DNA of 48,122 nt from Bacteroidales bacterium (GCA_017546605.1 JAFYSH010000020.1:1-48122), one strand, 5' to 3'; shown: positions 34,858 through 44,598, counted from the first letter of the stretch. The notes: generated by a model not told the origin, from the sequence alone. A program made the numbers and translations.

Positions 34858-35466
34858 ATGATTGAAACATTGATACAGGCTGACCGATCGCTTTTTTCCA
34901 TTTTGAATGGAGCCCATGTAGCCTGGTTGGATCCGATCATGGCTTTCTTCTCGCAGACCTGGGTGTGGATCCCCCTGTATCTGGGCATTGTCGTGGCACT
35001 CTTTTACACACGCTCGGGAGGAACTGCCGGCCGATCACGTGTTTATTTTGCCCTTTTTTCGTTGGTGGCCATTGGTCTTTGCTTTGCGCTCTGTGATCAA
35101 GCGGGAGCTTGGGGTAAGGCCTATTTTGAGCGTCTTCGCCCTTGTTGGGATCCGCAGCTTTCTGAGACGGTGCACTTATTGGAAGGTCGGGGTAGTCGCT
35201 TTGGATTCCCCTCCAACCATGCGGCCAATTGTTTTGGGTTGGCGGTGTTGACTGCGCTGATTTTCAAGAAACGTCTTTATACCATTCTGATGTTGCTTTG
35301 GGCGGCTGTGGTGGCTTATAGCCGCATCTATGTGGGGAAACATTTTCCGTTGGATGTGATTTGTGGAGCCCTGCTGGGAACGGCAATTGCACTCCTCGTG
35401 GCTTGGGTTTTCTTCCGTTGGGTGCGTTCGGTCCGTTATACCAAATGGTTTCATTCTAATACCTAA
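34858..35466 (+). CDS. PAP2-family membrane phosphatase
   Basis: 202 residues, about five or six membrane helices. The three PAP2 motifs are complete: K87-x6-RP (94-95), PSNH (118-121), and SR-x5-H162-x3-D166. It removes phosphate from a lipid or isoprenoid carrier such as undecaprenyl diphosphate or lipid A; the exact substrate is not readable. It lies between obg and lplA on the same strand and is probably co-transcribed with both. Confidence 0.92.
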   Translation: MIETLIQADRSLFSILNGAHVAWLDPIMAFFSQTWVWIPLYLGIVVALFYTRSGGTAGRSRVYFALFSLVAIGLCFALCDQAGAWGKAYFERLRPCWDPQLSETVHLLEGRGSRFGFPSNHAANCFGLAVLTALIFKKRLYTILMLLWAAVVAYSRIYVGKHFPLDVICGALLGTAIALLVAWVFFRWVRSVRYTKWFHSNT

Positions 35467-35471
35467 GCACC

Positions 35472-36458
35472 ATGCGTTGTCTGTTTGATACGACTACTGA
35501 TCCTTACTACAACTTGGCGGCAGAAGAGTTTCTGCTGACGCAGGTCCAGGAACCCGTTTTTCGGCTCTGGCGGAACGAAGCGTCCGTGATTGTTGGAAAG
35601 AATCAAAATTCCCTGGCGGAAATTGATACGGAATTCGTTCGTCAGCGAGCGATTCCAGTGGTGCGTCGGATGAGTGGGGGTGGAGCGGTTTTTCACGATT
35701 TAGGCAATCTGAACTATACCTTTATTGAAGAGAGAAGGCCCGGTGAAGACAGTGCTCAGATGTTCAAACGCTTTACGGCTCCTATTTTGGATGCGTTGCG
35801 CCAGTTGGGCATTCCTGCCGTGCTGGAAGGTCGAAATGACTTGCTCATCGAAGGGAAAAAGTTTTCAGGCAATGCCATCTGTGTGCATAAGAATCGGGTC
35901 TTGCAGCATGGGACATTGTTGTTTGATGCTTCCATTGCGGATTTGTCAGGAGCCTTGAAGACCCGTCCCGAGAAGTTCTCGGACAAGAGTGTCAAATCCA
36001 ATGTCAGTCGGGTTACCAACATTGCTTCGCATTTACGTGAACCGATGGATATCGGACAATTTCAAGCCTATTTGGCGAATTATTTTCTACAGGCGGGAGC
36101 TGATTTCCAAGTTTCGGATTATCGTTCGGATGAGCTGCTGGCCATTGAGCAGTTGCGGGATCAGAAGTACCGAACCGATGCCTGGAATTACGGGATGTCC
36201 CCGAAGTATGATTTTCAGCAGGGTCGGAAGTTTGCATGTGGATGGATTGAGGTGCACTTGCGTGTTGTAGGAGGAAAGATAGCCGCTTGCAAGATTCAAG
36301 GGGACTATTTCTTTGTGCGGCCCACCGAAGAAATTGAGGCCGCCGTAATTGGGTTGCCCCATCATTACGACGACCTCTATGTCGTTTTGAGCCGTCTGCC
36401 GTTGCAAGACTATTTTGGAAATCTGGAAGCGGCAGATTTGGTCGGCCTGTTTTTCTAA
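35472..36458 (+). CDS. lplA: Lipoate-protein ligase A
   Basis: Attaches salvaged lipoate to lipoyl domains of 2-oxoacid dehydrogenases or the glycine cleavage H protein. 328 residues: RRMSGGGAVFHDLGNLNYTF (65-84 region), GRNDLLIEGKKFSGNA with the reactive lysine near K130, and the LplA C-terminal accessory domain. Five bases after the PAP2 stop. It is convergent to adk; no terminator was clear in the 21-base gap. Confidence 0.94.
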   Translation: MRCLFDTTTDPYYNLAAEEFLLTQVQEPVFRLWRNEASVIVGKNQNSLAEIDTEFVRQRAIPVVRRMSGGGAVFHDLGNLNYTFIEERRPGEDSAQMFKRFTAPILDALRQLGIPAVLEGRNDLLIEGKKFSGNAICVHKNRVLQHGTLLFDASIADLSGALKTRPEKFSDKSVKSNVSRVTNIASHLREPMDIGQFQAYLANYFLQAGADFQVSDYRSDELLAIEQLRDQKYRTDAWNYGMSPKYDFQQGRKFACGWIEVHLRVVGGKIAACKIQGDYFFVRPTEEIEAAVIGLPHHYDDLYVVLSRLPLQDYFGNLEAADLVGLFF

Positions 36459-36479
36459 TGGATTCGGAAGTCTGTCCGA

Positions 36480-37043
36480 TTATAGCAGAGCTGTGATCTT
36501 TTCAAAGACTTCGTCGATGGTTCCTGTACCGTCGATTTCTTGGTATTTGCCTTGTTTGCGGTAGAAATCAATGATCGGCTCAGTTTTTCCGTGGTAGGTG
36601 TCAATGCGGTTTTGGATGGTAGCCCGATCCGCATCGTCTTTTCTTCCTTCGATTTCAGCACGGTGTTGGATGCGCTCAAAGATCATTTCATCCGGCAAGT
36701 GCAATGCAATCACAGCGTCGATTTGGAGGTTCAACTCACGCATCAACGAGTCCAAGGTTTCAGCTTGTGCTGTGGTGCGGGGAAAACCGTCGAACAAGAA
36801 GCCGGTGCCTTGATTGTGTTGGATAAGTTCGTTGCGAATCATACCCACCACGATTTCGTCCGGAACCAAGTTGCCTTTTTCAATCAGCGCAGCTGCCTGG
36901 CGACCCAGTTCAGTGCCTTGGCGGATCTCATTACGGAGCAATTCTCCGGTAGATACGTGATGGAAGTTGTATTTTTCGACCAATTTTTGTGCCTGAGTGC
37001 CTTTTCCAGCGCCCGGAGGGCCAAATAAAATGTAGTACTTCAT
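36480..37043 (-). CDS. adk: Adenylate kinase
   Basis: 187 residues, the short form without a zinc LID. P-loop GPPGAGKGTQA, then TGELLRNEI and GFPRTTAQAE. Interconverts AMP, ADP and ATP. Follows hpt by 21 bases in one transcript, a common Bacteroidales pairing. Confidence 0.97.
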   Translation of the reverse strand: MKYYILFGPPGAGKGTQAQKLVEKYNFHHVSTGELLRNEIRQGTELGRQAAALIEKGNLVPDEIVVGMIRNELIQHNQGTGFLFDGFPRTTAQAETLDSLMRELNLQIDAVIALHLPDEMIFERIQHRAEIEGRKDDADRATIQNRIDTYHGKTEPIIDFYRKQGKYQEIDGTGTIDEVFEKITALL

Positions 37044-37064
37044 GGTATTGTATTGTTGTGTGTG

Positions 37065-37613
37065 CTAATTGTTTTCTTCGTCAAGGATGTAGATGTCTTT
37101 CAATTCCCGTCCCAATTGGTCGTAGTCCAGACCGTAGCCGACAATGAAGCGGTTTTCGATATCCATTGCACAATAGTCAATCTTGAGCTCTTTGTCATAG
37201 ACTTCCGGTTTCATCACCAAGGTGCAGGTGTGGATGGCAGCAGCATCCTGTTCCTTAACCAATTCATGCAGTTTTACAATGGTGTTTCCGGTATCAACGA
37301 TATCTTCCACAATCACCACCGTTTTTCCACGTAGATCGCCTGTCAATCCCATGATTTGTTTGACTTCGCCTGAGGTTTGCGTTCCGCAGTAGGAGGCAAG
37401 GCGTACAAATTCAATCTCCGGTTGAATTGTCAGCTTTTGCATCAGGGAGGCAAAGAACATGAAGGAACCTTTGAGAACGCACAGAAATACAGGGTGTTCT
37501 GCGTCTGCCAGGTCGCGGTTGAGACGGTCTGCAACCGCTTGAATGTTCTTTTCAATTTCCTCGTTGGGTACGTAGATGCGGAAGGTCTTGTCGTGAAGGG
37601 TAACTCTTTCCAT
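37065..37613 (-). CDS. hpt: Hypoxanthine phosphoribosyltransferase
   Basis: 182 residues; the PRPP loop VVIVEDIVDTGNT and the substrate segment RLASYCGTQTSGEV identify it. Salvages hypoxanthine and guanine. It heads the hpt-adk pair; divergent purE begins 66 bases away, so purine salvage and synthesis genes sit back to back. A consensus -7 box was not evident on this strand. Confidence 0.95.
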   Translation of the reverse strand: MERVTLHDKTFRIYVPNEEIEKNIQAVADRLNRDLADAEHPVFLCVLKGSFMFFASLMQKLTIQPEIEFVRLASYCGTQTSGEVKQIMGLTGDLRGKTVVIVEDIVDTGNTIVKLHELVKEQDAAAIHTCTLVMKPEVYDKELKIDYCAMDIENRFIVGYGLDYDQLGRELKDIYILDEENN

Positions 37614-37651
37614 TTGACTATAAATTATTTCCTAAAGTGCGAAATTAACAC

Positions 37652-37659
37652 TAATTTTG
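37652..37659 (+). promoter_or_regulatory. -7 box (TAATTTTG) of purE
   Basis: Matches TAnnTTTG; leader about 15 bases before the ATG at 37680. No good -33 box. Confidence 0.55.
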
Positions 37660-37679
37660 TTCAATAAGAAAAAAACGAA

Positions 37680-38189
37680 ATGAAACCTGTTGTATCCATT
37701 ATTATGGGGAGTACTTCTGATCTCCCGATTATGAGAAAAGCTGCGGAATTTCTGAACTCTATGGAAATTCCGTTTGAGATCAATGCCTTGTCAGCACACC
37801 GTGTTCCGGAGCAAGTAGTCGATTTTGCAAAGGCGGCATATGGTCGTGGAATTCGGGTCATTATTGCAGCAGCCGGTGGAGCAGCTCACTTGCCGGGTGT
37901 GATTGCGGCCTTGACACCGCTTCCCGTGATTGGTGTTCCGATCAAGTCATCGAACTCGATCGATGGTTGGGATTCGATTTTGTCCATCTTGCAAATGCCC
38001 TCGGGAATTCCGGTTGCCACTGTTGCTTTGGATGGAGCCCAAAATGCTGCGATTCTGGCAATGCAGATCTTGGCGGTGGGTGATGAAGCCTTGATGAAGA
38101 AGATGATCGACTTCAAAAACAACCTGGCCAGCAAGATTGCCAAGGCGAACGAAGAACTGAAAGAGGTTAAATACGATTTCAAATGTTAG
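37680..38189 (+). CDS. purE: N5-carboxyaminoimidazole ribonucleotide mutase
   Basis: Purine biosynthesis, converting N5-CAIR to CAIR. 169 residues of the class I form: GSTSDLPIM, SAHRVPEQ with the catalytic His, AAGGAAHLPG and the GVP loop. Divergent from hpt; the following gene starts 47 bases later. Confidence 0.97.
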   Translation: MKPVVSIIMGSTSDLPIMRKAAEFLNSMEIPFEINALSAHRVPEQVVDFAKAAYGRGIRVIIAAAGGAAHLPGVIAALTPLPVIGVPIKSSNSIDGWDSILSILQMPSGIPVATVALDGAQNAAILAMQILAVGDEALMKKMIDFKNNLASKIAKANEELKEVKYDFKC

Positions 38190-38236
38190 TGACGGATTAG
38201 TTGAACAATTTCAAGTGGGGAGCGATTGAGGGGACG

Positions 38237-40162
38237 ATGAAATGGAAGACTTTTTTCATCGGGATCAGCTTATGGTTAGCTGGTCCCGTTTTAGTTGCAC
38301 AGCGTTTTGAGGATTGGTTCTCAGAAATGGCACAGCAACGGATCGATGAACAGATGGACGAAGAAGCCTTGTGGAATCATTATGTCCAGTTGTGGGAAAA
38401 TGGTTTGGATCTTTCTGGGGCCGATCGGTTTACGCTGGAAAGTAGTCGTTTGCTGACCGGTTTTCAAATCGAGAGCCTATTGGCCTATCGAAAGACGTAC
38501 GGGCGCATTGGCTCCGCTGCTGAGTTGCAATGGATCGATGGTTTTTCACAGGAATGGATTGTACGGCATACGCCGTTTTTGCGTTTTACTGGGGGTAGTC
38601 AGGAGCCAGTTCGGAGCCATTGGCGTCATAAATTGTTGCTGCGAAGTGGTTGGAACTTGGACGAACAACCGGCTTCGTATTTAGGACCTCCCTTCAGCCT
38701 TCTATTGAAATATCAGGTCTGTAAACCCGGTGCTTTTGAGGCGGGGCTGCTGTTGGAGCAGGACAGCGGAGAGCCTTGGATGTTAAGACAGGGATCCCTC
38801 CAGAGTGGATTTCCGGACTTTATCGCAGGCTATTTGGCGTGGGAGCACATATCTTTGGGCAGTAAAAAACGTTGGGAGATCCAGCAGTTGGTATTCGGGA
38901 ACTTTCAACTAAGATTGGGCCAGGGGTTGGTAATGTGGAAAGGAACCTCAGTGGGAGACAAATCGTCACCGGGGCAATTGTTACGCAGAAGTGATCCTTT
39001 GGTGCCGAGTCGGTCGAGCGATGAACAACAAAGCCTTTTTGGACTTGCTGTGACGGCGGGTTATGAACGCTGGTCGCTGACTGTAGGGCTGTCTTCCAGG
39101 CGTTTGGATGCGAAGGTGCGGGAAGGTCGTTTTTATTCATTGCCCGAAGGAGGTTACCATCGCACGTTGACGGAGCAGCAGCAACGAAAAACTTTGTCGC
39201 AGCAGGTGGTGGGGTGTTCTTTGGGCTATCGAACGCATCAGTGCTACGTGGGGACTCACGCTGCTTTTACTTCTTACGATTTGCAGGATGGGCGCGTGTT
39301 TACGGATTATCGGGCACGGACTGCGTATCAGGGAGGGTGGTATAACTGGGCACTGGAAGGGCGTTGGGCTTGGTCTTCCCTTCAGTTTTATGGAGAACTG
39401 GCTCGAGATCGTCGGGGTGCAGTTGCGGCTCTTTTGGGCGGCGAGTGGGCGCCGGTCTATGCTTGGGAGCTGGCCTTGCAATTGCGGTATTATGCCCCGG
39501 AATACACGGCTCCCCACGCAGGAGCTTGGGCAGTCGGTTCATTGTGCTCCAATGAACATTCGGTGACTGGAAGAGCTTTGTGGCGCTGGGGAGGGCAAGG
39601 AAGTTGCTCCCTGCACGCAATGTGGGCATATCATCCGGCTTCCCGTTATCGTGTGCCGAAGTCTTCCTCAGAATTTGAGCTTCAGTCGCAAGTGGCGTGG
39701 GAGGGGACGGTTTGGCAATGGCAGGCTCGTGCCCAATGGGTGGAAGATCCGGCCTATGCATTGCCACGGAAAAGTGTTCGCTTGCAAGGAGGGTGGCGGT
39801 CATCCGGGACTTCTTCGGTCCAGTATTTTACCAAATTACAGTATGGATTGGTTTGGAGCAAGGATTGTGGAAGAGCCTTGTCGGTACAGTTGGGGCTGCG
39901 TAGCCGATCCCGCACACAAAGCAGCCGGGCTTGGGAATGGAGTGGTTCGATGGTAGTTTATCGGGCAGATGCGTGGGAAGATCGGTTGTATTTGTACCAA
40001 CGTTCTCTTCCGGGAGTTTTTTCATTTCCGGCGTTGTATGGGCGTGGAGTAGATCTGTCGATGTATTTTAACTATCAACCCCGTTCGAACTTATCCTTGG
40101 GTGGGACATTGAGTCGGACGGGGCTGAGGGTTCAATTGCAGTGGGACATTATGCCTTCTTGA
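38237..40162 (+). CDS. Helix-hairpin-helix plus outer-membrane barrel-like protein
   Basis: 641 residues from the ATG at 38237 (MKWKTFFIGISLWLAGPVLVAQ), a signal peptide. Residues about 20-130 hold a ComEA-like helix-hairpin-helix motif (LTGFQIESLLAYRKTYGRIGSAAELQ). From about 145 to the end are alternating aromatic-rich strands ending in a C-terminal strand pattern (VQLQWDIMPS), typical of an outer-membrane barrel. Related proteins are widespread in Bacteroidota without a clear role; DNA binding or uptake is a guess from the HhH. The last 14 bases overlap the end of the convergent mltD. Confidence 0.72.
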   Translation: MKWKTFFIGISLWLAGPVLVAQRFEDWFSEMAQQRIDEQMDEEALWNHYVQLWENGLDLSGADRFTLESSRLLTGFQIESLLAYRKTYGRIGSAAELQWIDGFSQEWIVRHTPFLRFTGGSQEPVRSHWRHKLLLRSGWNLDEQPASYLGPPFSLLLKYQVCKPGAFEAGLLLEQDSGEPWMLRQGSLQSGFPDFIAGYLAWEHISLGSKKRWEIQQLVFGNFQLRLGQGLVMWKGTSVGDKSSPGQLLRRSDPLVPSRSSDEQQSLFGLAVTAGYERWSLTVGLSSRRLDAKVREGRFYSLPEGGYHRTLTEQQQRKTLSQQVVGCSLGYRTHQCYVGTHAAFTSYDLQDGRVFTDYRARTAYQGGWYNWALEGRWAWSSLQFYGELARDRRGAVAALLGGEWAPVYAWELALQLRYYAPEYTAPHAGAWAVGSLCSNEHSVTGRALWRWGGQGSCSLHAMWAYHPASRYRVPKSSSEFELQSQVAWEGTVWQWQARAQWVEDPAYALPRKSVRLQGGWRSSGTSSVQYFTKLQYGLVWSKDCGRALSVQLGLRSRSRTQSSRAWEWSGSMVVYRADAWEDRLYLYQRSLPGVFSFPALYGRGVDLSMYFNYQPRSNLSLGGTLSRTGLRVQLQWDIMPS

Positions 40163-41819
40163 TTTTCAGCTTCATGCCCGGATAGATCTTGGATTGGCTG
40201 GTCATGTTGTTCAGTTTCATGATGTTGTTGGCGCTGACTCCGGGGAATTTCTTGGCGATATCCCATAAGTTGTCCCCTTTCTTAACCGTATAGATAACAT
40301 AGCCATCCGCTACCGTCGTTTTTACATTTCCGCTGGACGAGTCTGATGAAGAACTGGTCGGACCGCCGTTGCGGTAGATGACGAGTTTTTGTCCGACGCG
40401 AATGTTGTTTGCGCGGACATTGTTCCATCGTTGCAAATCGCTTACGCGAACGCCGTATTTCAAGGCAATGTGGCTCAAGGTCTCATTTTTCTTGACGGTG
40501 TGTACAACACGCGTTGCTGAGGTAGATCCGGTTTCTTTAATCAGTTTAATGGCTGCAGGGTTGAAGTAAACCGAGTCTTTGTACGTGTAGATCTCATTTT
40601 CATGTTCTACGAATGCGGCTGTATAATTGTACGGGATGCGTAGGATGTATTCCTTTTCTGCACCAGGAATGATGTCGTGCAGGTACTGGGGGTTGAAGTT
40701 ACGCAGTTCTTCTTTGGACATGCCGGTGAATTGGGTAACTTGATCGAAGTGCAACATTTTGTTGATGTGGAGTGTGTCCATGTGGGGCGGCATCGGAATG
40801 GACTTCGGGGTAATGTTGTGTTCCTGATAGTATTCCAACAAGTACAAGGCTGCGATGAACGAAGGAATGTAGCCCCGGGTTTCGCGCGGCAAGTAGGGGT
40901 AGATGGTCCAGACATCCTTGGAACCACCGCTGCGGCGGATGGCTTTGCTGACATTGCCGGCTCCACAGTTGTAGGAAGCGATGGCCAACATCCAGTCTCC
41001 GAAAATTTCGTACGAGTCCTTCAAGTAGCGAGCAGCCGCATCGGCAGCTTTGATCGGGTCAAACCGTTCGTCCACGAATGAGTTGATGGTCAGGTTGTAT
41101 CGCAATGCAGTCGAATACATAAACTGCCACATACCTTTGGCTCTTGCCCGAGAAACAGCCTTGGTGTTCAAGGCGGATTCGATGATAGCCATGGCGGCCA
41201 GTTCAATGGGCATTTCGTAGGCGTCAAAAATCTCCTCGAATTGGGGCATGTAGTGCGGTGCCAGACCAAGAACGACTTCAGCGGTGTTGGGAATCCGTTC
41301 TGTATAGTAAATCAACATGTTGCGAACCACGTTGTTATAAGGGACTGCGATGAACGAGTTCATACGGTACAAACGCTCTACAAAGACAGAGTCCGGAATA
41401 TTGGAGGTAAGGTGTGCGGTATCCAGGTCCAGTCCGGTCTTGTTTTCCAGCGAGAGATTTTTTTGTTCGTACCAGGCAGCCAGCAGCGAATCCATATCAG
41501 CGGGTTGCTTGACAACAAGTTCTTCGTCGTCGGTCAAGTCGAAACTGCCCGGATTGATGTCAGATGCATTGATCAAGGAATCCGCAGCTTCCATCATGTA
41601 AAGTTCGGAATTGGAAATCGCCAGTTGGTTGTACAGAGAATCCGTCAATCGAAGCAATGAGTCGATTTGACGTCTCATTTTTGTTTTCTTCGGGGTGAAA
41701 AATTCGACAAACTTACACGGCTTTTTCGGGGTGGTTTCTTCACTTTGTGCCGAGATGGAGGTGATTCCGATGCATGCAAATGTGCATAGAGATAGGATAA
41801 GTTGCTGGTATATTTTCAT
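40149..41819 (-). CDS. mltD: Lytic transglycosylase with two LysM domains (MltD type)
   Basis: 556 residues: signal peptide ending SAQ, a variable region, an SLT domain at about 190-330 with catalytic E214 in AIIESALN and the signatures GMWQFM and ASYNCGAGNV, then LysM domains at about 441-485 and 511-555. Cuts peptidoglycan glycan strands in the periplasm. Last gene of parA-parB-DUF5683-mltD, 20 bases after DUF5683, an order conserved across Bacteroidota. Ends in a 14-base convergent overlap. Confidence 0.94.
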   Translation of the reverse strand: MKIYQQLILSLCTFACIGITSISAQSEETTPKKPCKFVEFFTPKKTKMRRQIDSLLRLTDSLYNQLAISNSELYMMEAADSLINASDINPGSFDLTDDEELVVKQPADMDSLLAAWYEQKNLSLENKTGLDLDTAHLTSNIPDSVFVERLYRMNSFIAVPYNNVVRNMLIYYTERIPNTAEVVLGLAPHYMPQFEEIFDAYEMPIELAAMAIIESALNTKAVSRARAKGMWQFMYSTALRYNLTINSFVDERFDPIKAADAAARYLKDSYEIFGDWMLAIASYNCGAGNVSKAIRRSGGSKDVWTIYPYLPRETRGYIPSFIAALYLLEYYQEHNITPKSIPMPPHMDTLHINKMLHFDQVTQFTGMSKEELRNFNPQYLHDIIPGAEKEYILRIPYNYTAAFVEHENEIYTYKDSVYFNPAAIKLIKETGSTSATRVVHTVKKNETLSHIALKYGVRVSDLQRWNNVRANNIRVGQKLVIYRNGGPTSSSSDSSSGNVKTTVADGYVIYTVKKGDNLWDIAKKFPGVSANNIMKLNNMTSQSKIYPGMKLKIKKA

Positions 41820-41839
41820 TCAATTAGGAATTTGTGTCG

Positions 41840-42787
41840 TTAGAAAGTAAGACGGACTTGAACCCCCAGGTTGCTGTTGTACGGAGTAATGGCTTGTACG
41901 GAGGCATATTCGTTGGGGTTGGAGATGGTAATGGGGTCAATGACCGATGGTGCGACTTGAACGCTCAAATCGTCCGTTACATCAAAATCATGCATCATTG
42001 CAAATACATTGGCATCAATGATTTGCAGCACATAAATCAGTACGGTTGAGAGGATGGAATAGTCGCGGTAACGGCGGAAGGAGTTCCGGTAGTGTTTGAG
42101 GTTTTCTACCGATTCATATCCGTTATAGCCACCTCCCTCGGTAGTGGCCTGGTTGTACAGTTTCCGGTATCGGGTGTATAATTTGCCGTTATAGCTCCAA
42201 GCGTAGCCGGCAATTACAAAGCCCGAGTAGAAGATAGGGATCTTCCAATAGTCTCCGTTGTAGGCTTGTCCCAAGCCCGGGAGTAGCGCGGAATACAAGG
42301 CGGCACGGGCAGGGCTCGGGTACTCGGCTCCCTCGTAGGAAATCACTCCGTCCAGCAGCGAGCCCCAATACAACAGGGCCGCCCCGGCGATGAATGCATT
42401 GCGGGCCATCAGGTCGTCCTGGTTTCCGCTTTGCTGATAATTCTGGTTGTAATGGTAACCACCATACACCAATCCCCCAAGACCGGCATAGAGAACGGGC
42501 AGTTTCCAATAGTCTTTGTTATAGATTTGGGCGGTACCCGGCAGTAATATAGATCCGAAAAACAGGTGGTTGATGGCAATTGTATCCTTATGGCCAAGTC
42601 CTCGAAAATAACTGCGCAACGAAAATTGAGGAGTGGTCGGCGTGTAGGTGCTGTTCTCCGAATTTTGGTTGTTGGAGTTGTTGTCCCAAGTTTGTCCGTT
42701 TTGGTTCAGATCCCGGAATTGGGCTTTAAGCGGCTGGGTGGCAAGCCCTAAAAATAGGCAGCAGAGAAAAATCAGTAAACGACGCAC
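41840..42787 (-). CDS. DUF5683 family membrane protein
   Basis: 315 residues. Signal peptide (ends LKAQ), then several hydrophobic helices containing the family signatures LPGTAQIYNKDYWKLPVLYAG and LLPGLGQAYNGDYWKIPIFY, an internal duplication of one module. Function unknown; always found near parAB and mltD in the group, which hints at a cell-envelope role. Three bases after parB. Confidence 0.9.
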   Translation of the reverse strand: MRRLLIFLCCLFLGLATQPLKAQFRDLNQNGQTWDNNSNNQNSENSTYTPTTPQFSLRSYFRGLGHKDTIAINHLFFGSILLPGTAQIYNKDYWKLPVLYAGLGGLVYGGYHYNQNYQQSGNQDDLMARNAFIAGAALLYWGSLLDGVISYEGAEYPSPARAALYSALLPGLGQAYNGDYWKIPIFYSGFVIAGYAWSYNGKLYTRYRKLYNQATTEGGGYNGYESVENLKHYRNSFRRYRDYSILSTVLIYVLQIIDANVFAMMHDFDVTDDLSVQVAPSVIDPITISNPNEYASVQAITPYNSNLGVQVRLTF

Positions 42788-42790
42788 GAT

Positions 42791-43723
42791 CTATTCAACA
42801 GGATTAGCGTCGTTCAGCGCACGGAGAAAAGCATGAAGCTCTTCATCGTTGGAGAAGGAAATGGTGATTTTTCCTTTTCCTTGTTCGTTGCGCTTGATGG
42901 CGACAGGGGTTTTAAAATATTGTCCGATACGTTGAGACAACTCCTGACAATGGTTCGGGAGTTGGGGGGCTTCCGGTTTGGAGACGGTATCCACATTCTG
43001 TTCATCCATTTTTCGGATGCGGGTTTCCAATTGCCGGACCGAAAGGTCTTGTTGCAAGACTTGGTCGCAGAGCTGGAGTTGTTGCTTCGGGTCGTTCAAT
43101 CCGAGCAGTACTTTGGCATGGCCCATCGAGACCTTTTCCTTACGGATGGCCCATTGGATTTCTGCGGGTAACTTCAGCAGACGCAGGTAGTTGGTAACAG
43201 TAGAACGTTTCTTTCCGACACGTTCCGAAAGTGCTTCTTGGGTGAGTTGGCATTCCTCCAGCAAGCGTTGGAAGCTGATAGCAATCTCGATGGCATCTAG
43301 GTTTTCGCGTTGGATGTTTTCCACGATTGCCATTTCCAGCATACCTTGGTCGTCGGCTTTTCGGATGTAGGCCGGTATGTGGGTGAGTCCTGCCAGTTGG
43401 CAAGCGCGAAAACGTCGCTCACCGCTGATGATTTGAAATTTGAGACCTACTTCGCGGACCGTGATGGGTTGGATCAAACCCAGCAGTTGAATGGATTCGG
43501 CCAATTCTTGCAAGGCTTCTTGATCAAACGTCGTTCGGGGTTGGAACGGGTTGGTCACAATTCGTTCAATCGGGATTTCCTGAATTCTGACTTCTGCAGC
43601 ACGGGGCTGTTCGGGATCCGGCTGATAGGAGGGAACCACGGTGCCACCACCATTCCGGTTGATTTCATTGATGTCTGAAATCAAGGCGCCCAAGCCTTTT
43701 CCTAATACCGATTTTTTACTCAT
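42791..43723 (-). CDS. parB: Chromosome-partitioning protein ParB
   Basis: 310 residues. N-terminal CTPase/ParB domain (NPFQPRTTFD, GERRFRAC), central helix-turn-helix (LTQEALSERVGKKRSTVTNYLRLLKLP) and C-terminal dimer domain. Binds parS and loads ParA. Its start overlaps the parA stop by 8 bases. No parS palindrome was found by eye in the window. Confidence 0.96.
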   Translation of the reverse strand: MSKKSVLGKGLGALISDINEINRNGGGTVVPSYQPDPEQPRAAEVRIQEIPIERIVTNPFQPRTTFDQEALQELAESIQLLGLIQPITVREVGLKFQIISGERRFRACQLAGLTHIPAYIRKADDQGMLEMAIVENIQRENLDAIEIAISFQRLLEECQLTQEALSERVGKKRSTVTNYLRLLKLPAEIQWAIRKEKVSMGHAKVLLGLNDPKQQLQLCDQVLQQDLSVRQLETRIRKMDEQNVDTVSKPEAPQLPNHCQELSQRIGQYFKTPVAIKRNEQGKGKITISFSNDEELHAFLRALNDANPVE

Positions 43724-44522
43724 GGGTCACTTGTTTTTCAGGTTCTACGGTGGCTACAGAGTTCTTTTTGATTACTTCCCGAGCAAGGTTCAAGTAATTG
43801 TTCGTGCCGGTTGACAATGCATCGTACAAGATGACAGGCTTTCCGTGAGAGGGGGCTTCACTGAGTCGGACATTGCGTTGGATGATGGTGTTGAACACCA
43901 GCTCACCAAAGTGTTGGCGAACTTCTTCTGCAACTTGGTTGTCCAAGCGTCGGCGGCCGTCAAACATGGTAAAGAGGAAGCCTTCGATTTGCAAACTCGG
44001 ATTGAGTTTGTTTTGTACCAGACGGATGGTGTTGAGCAATTTGCCCAGACCTTCCAACGAGAAGAATTCGCATTGTACCGGAATGATGACCGAGTTGGCA
44101 GCCGTCAGGGCATTGATGGTAATCAACCCCAATGAGGGAGAGCAGTCAATGATGACATAGTCGTATTGGTCGACCACTTCGGACAGCGCCTTTTTCAAGG
44201 CAGACTCACGATGTTCAATGTTGAGCATCTCGATTTCCGCTCCTACTAGGTTGATGTGAGAAGGAACGATTTTCAAGTCCTTGATCTCGGTGTCCAGAAT
44301 CACTTCGCTGAACAACCGTTGGCCAATCAGGGCTTCGTACAGGGTAAGCGCCGACGTGGAGTCCGGATCGAAGTCCATGCCGGAGGTGGTGTTCGCTTGC
44401 GGGTCTGCATCGATCAGCAGCGTCTTTTTCTCCATTACAGCCAAGGAGGCAGCCAGATTGATGGCGGTTGTGGTCTTTCCGACACCGCCCTTTTGGTTCG
44501 CGATAGCAATTACTTTTCCCAT
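43716..44522 (-). CDS. parA: Chromosome-partitioning ATPase ParA
   Basis: 268 residues: deviant Walker A KGGVGKTTTA at the N-terminus, DADPQANTT and the Walker B DCSPSLGLIT. Drives origin segregation with ParB. First gene of a four-gene operon with a consensus -7 box 27 bases upstream. Confidence 0.97.
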   Translation of the reverse strand: MGKVIAIANQKGGVGKTTTAINLAASLAVMEKKTLLIDADPQANTTSGMDFDPDSTSALTLYEALIGQRLFSEVILDTEIKDLKIVPSHINLVGAEIEMLNIEHRESALKKALSEVVDQYDYVIIDCSPSLGLITINALTAANSVIIPVQCEFFSLEGLGKLLNTIRLVQNKLNPSLQIEGFLFTMFDGRRRLDNQVAEEVRQHFGELVFNTIIQRNVRLSEAPSHGKPVILYDALSTGTNNYLNLAREVIKKNSVATVEPEKQVTHE

Positions 44523-44548
44523 ACGAGTCTTCTCTATGCAATATCCTG

Positions 44549-44556
44549 CAAAAATA
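44549..44556 (-). promoter_or_regulatory. -7 box (TATTTTTG) of the parA operon
   Basis: Matches TAnnTTTG on the minus strand; start about 44542, leader about 20 bases. Back to back with the kinase promoter. Confidence 0.6.
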
Positions 44557-44598
44557 GAAATTCTTTTTTTCTTTCGGGAGATTTTGGAAACAGTTTCT

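Noticed and set aside
42791..44522. parS site near parAB
   Set aside because: No match to the usual 16-base palindrome was found by eye; it may lie elsewhere on the chromosome.
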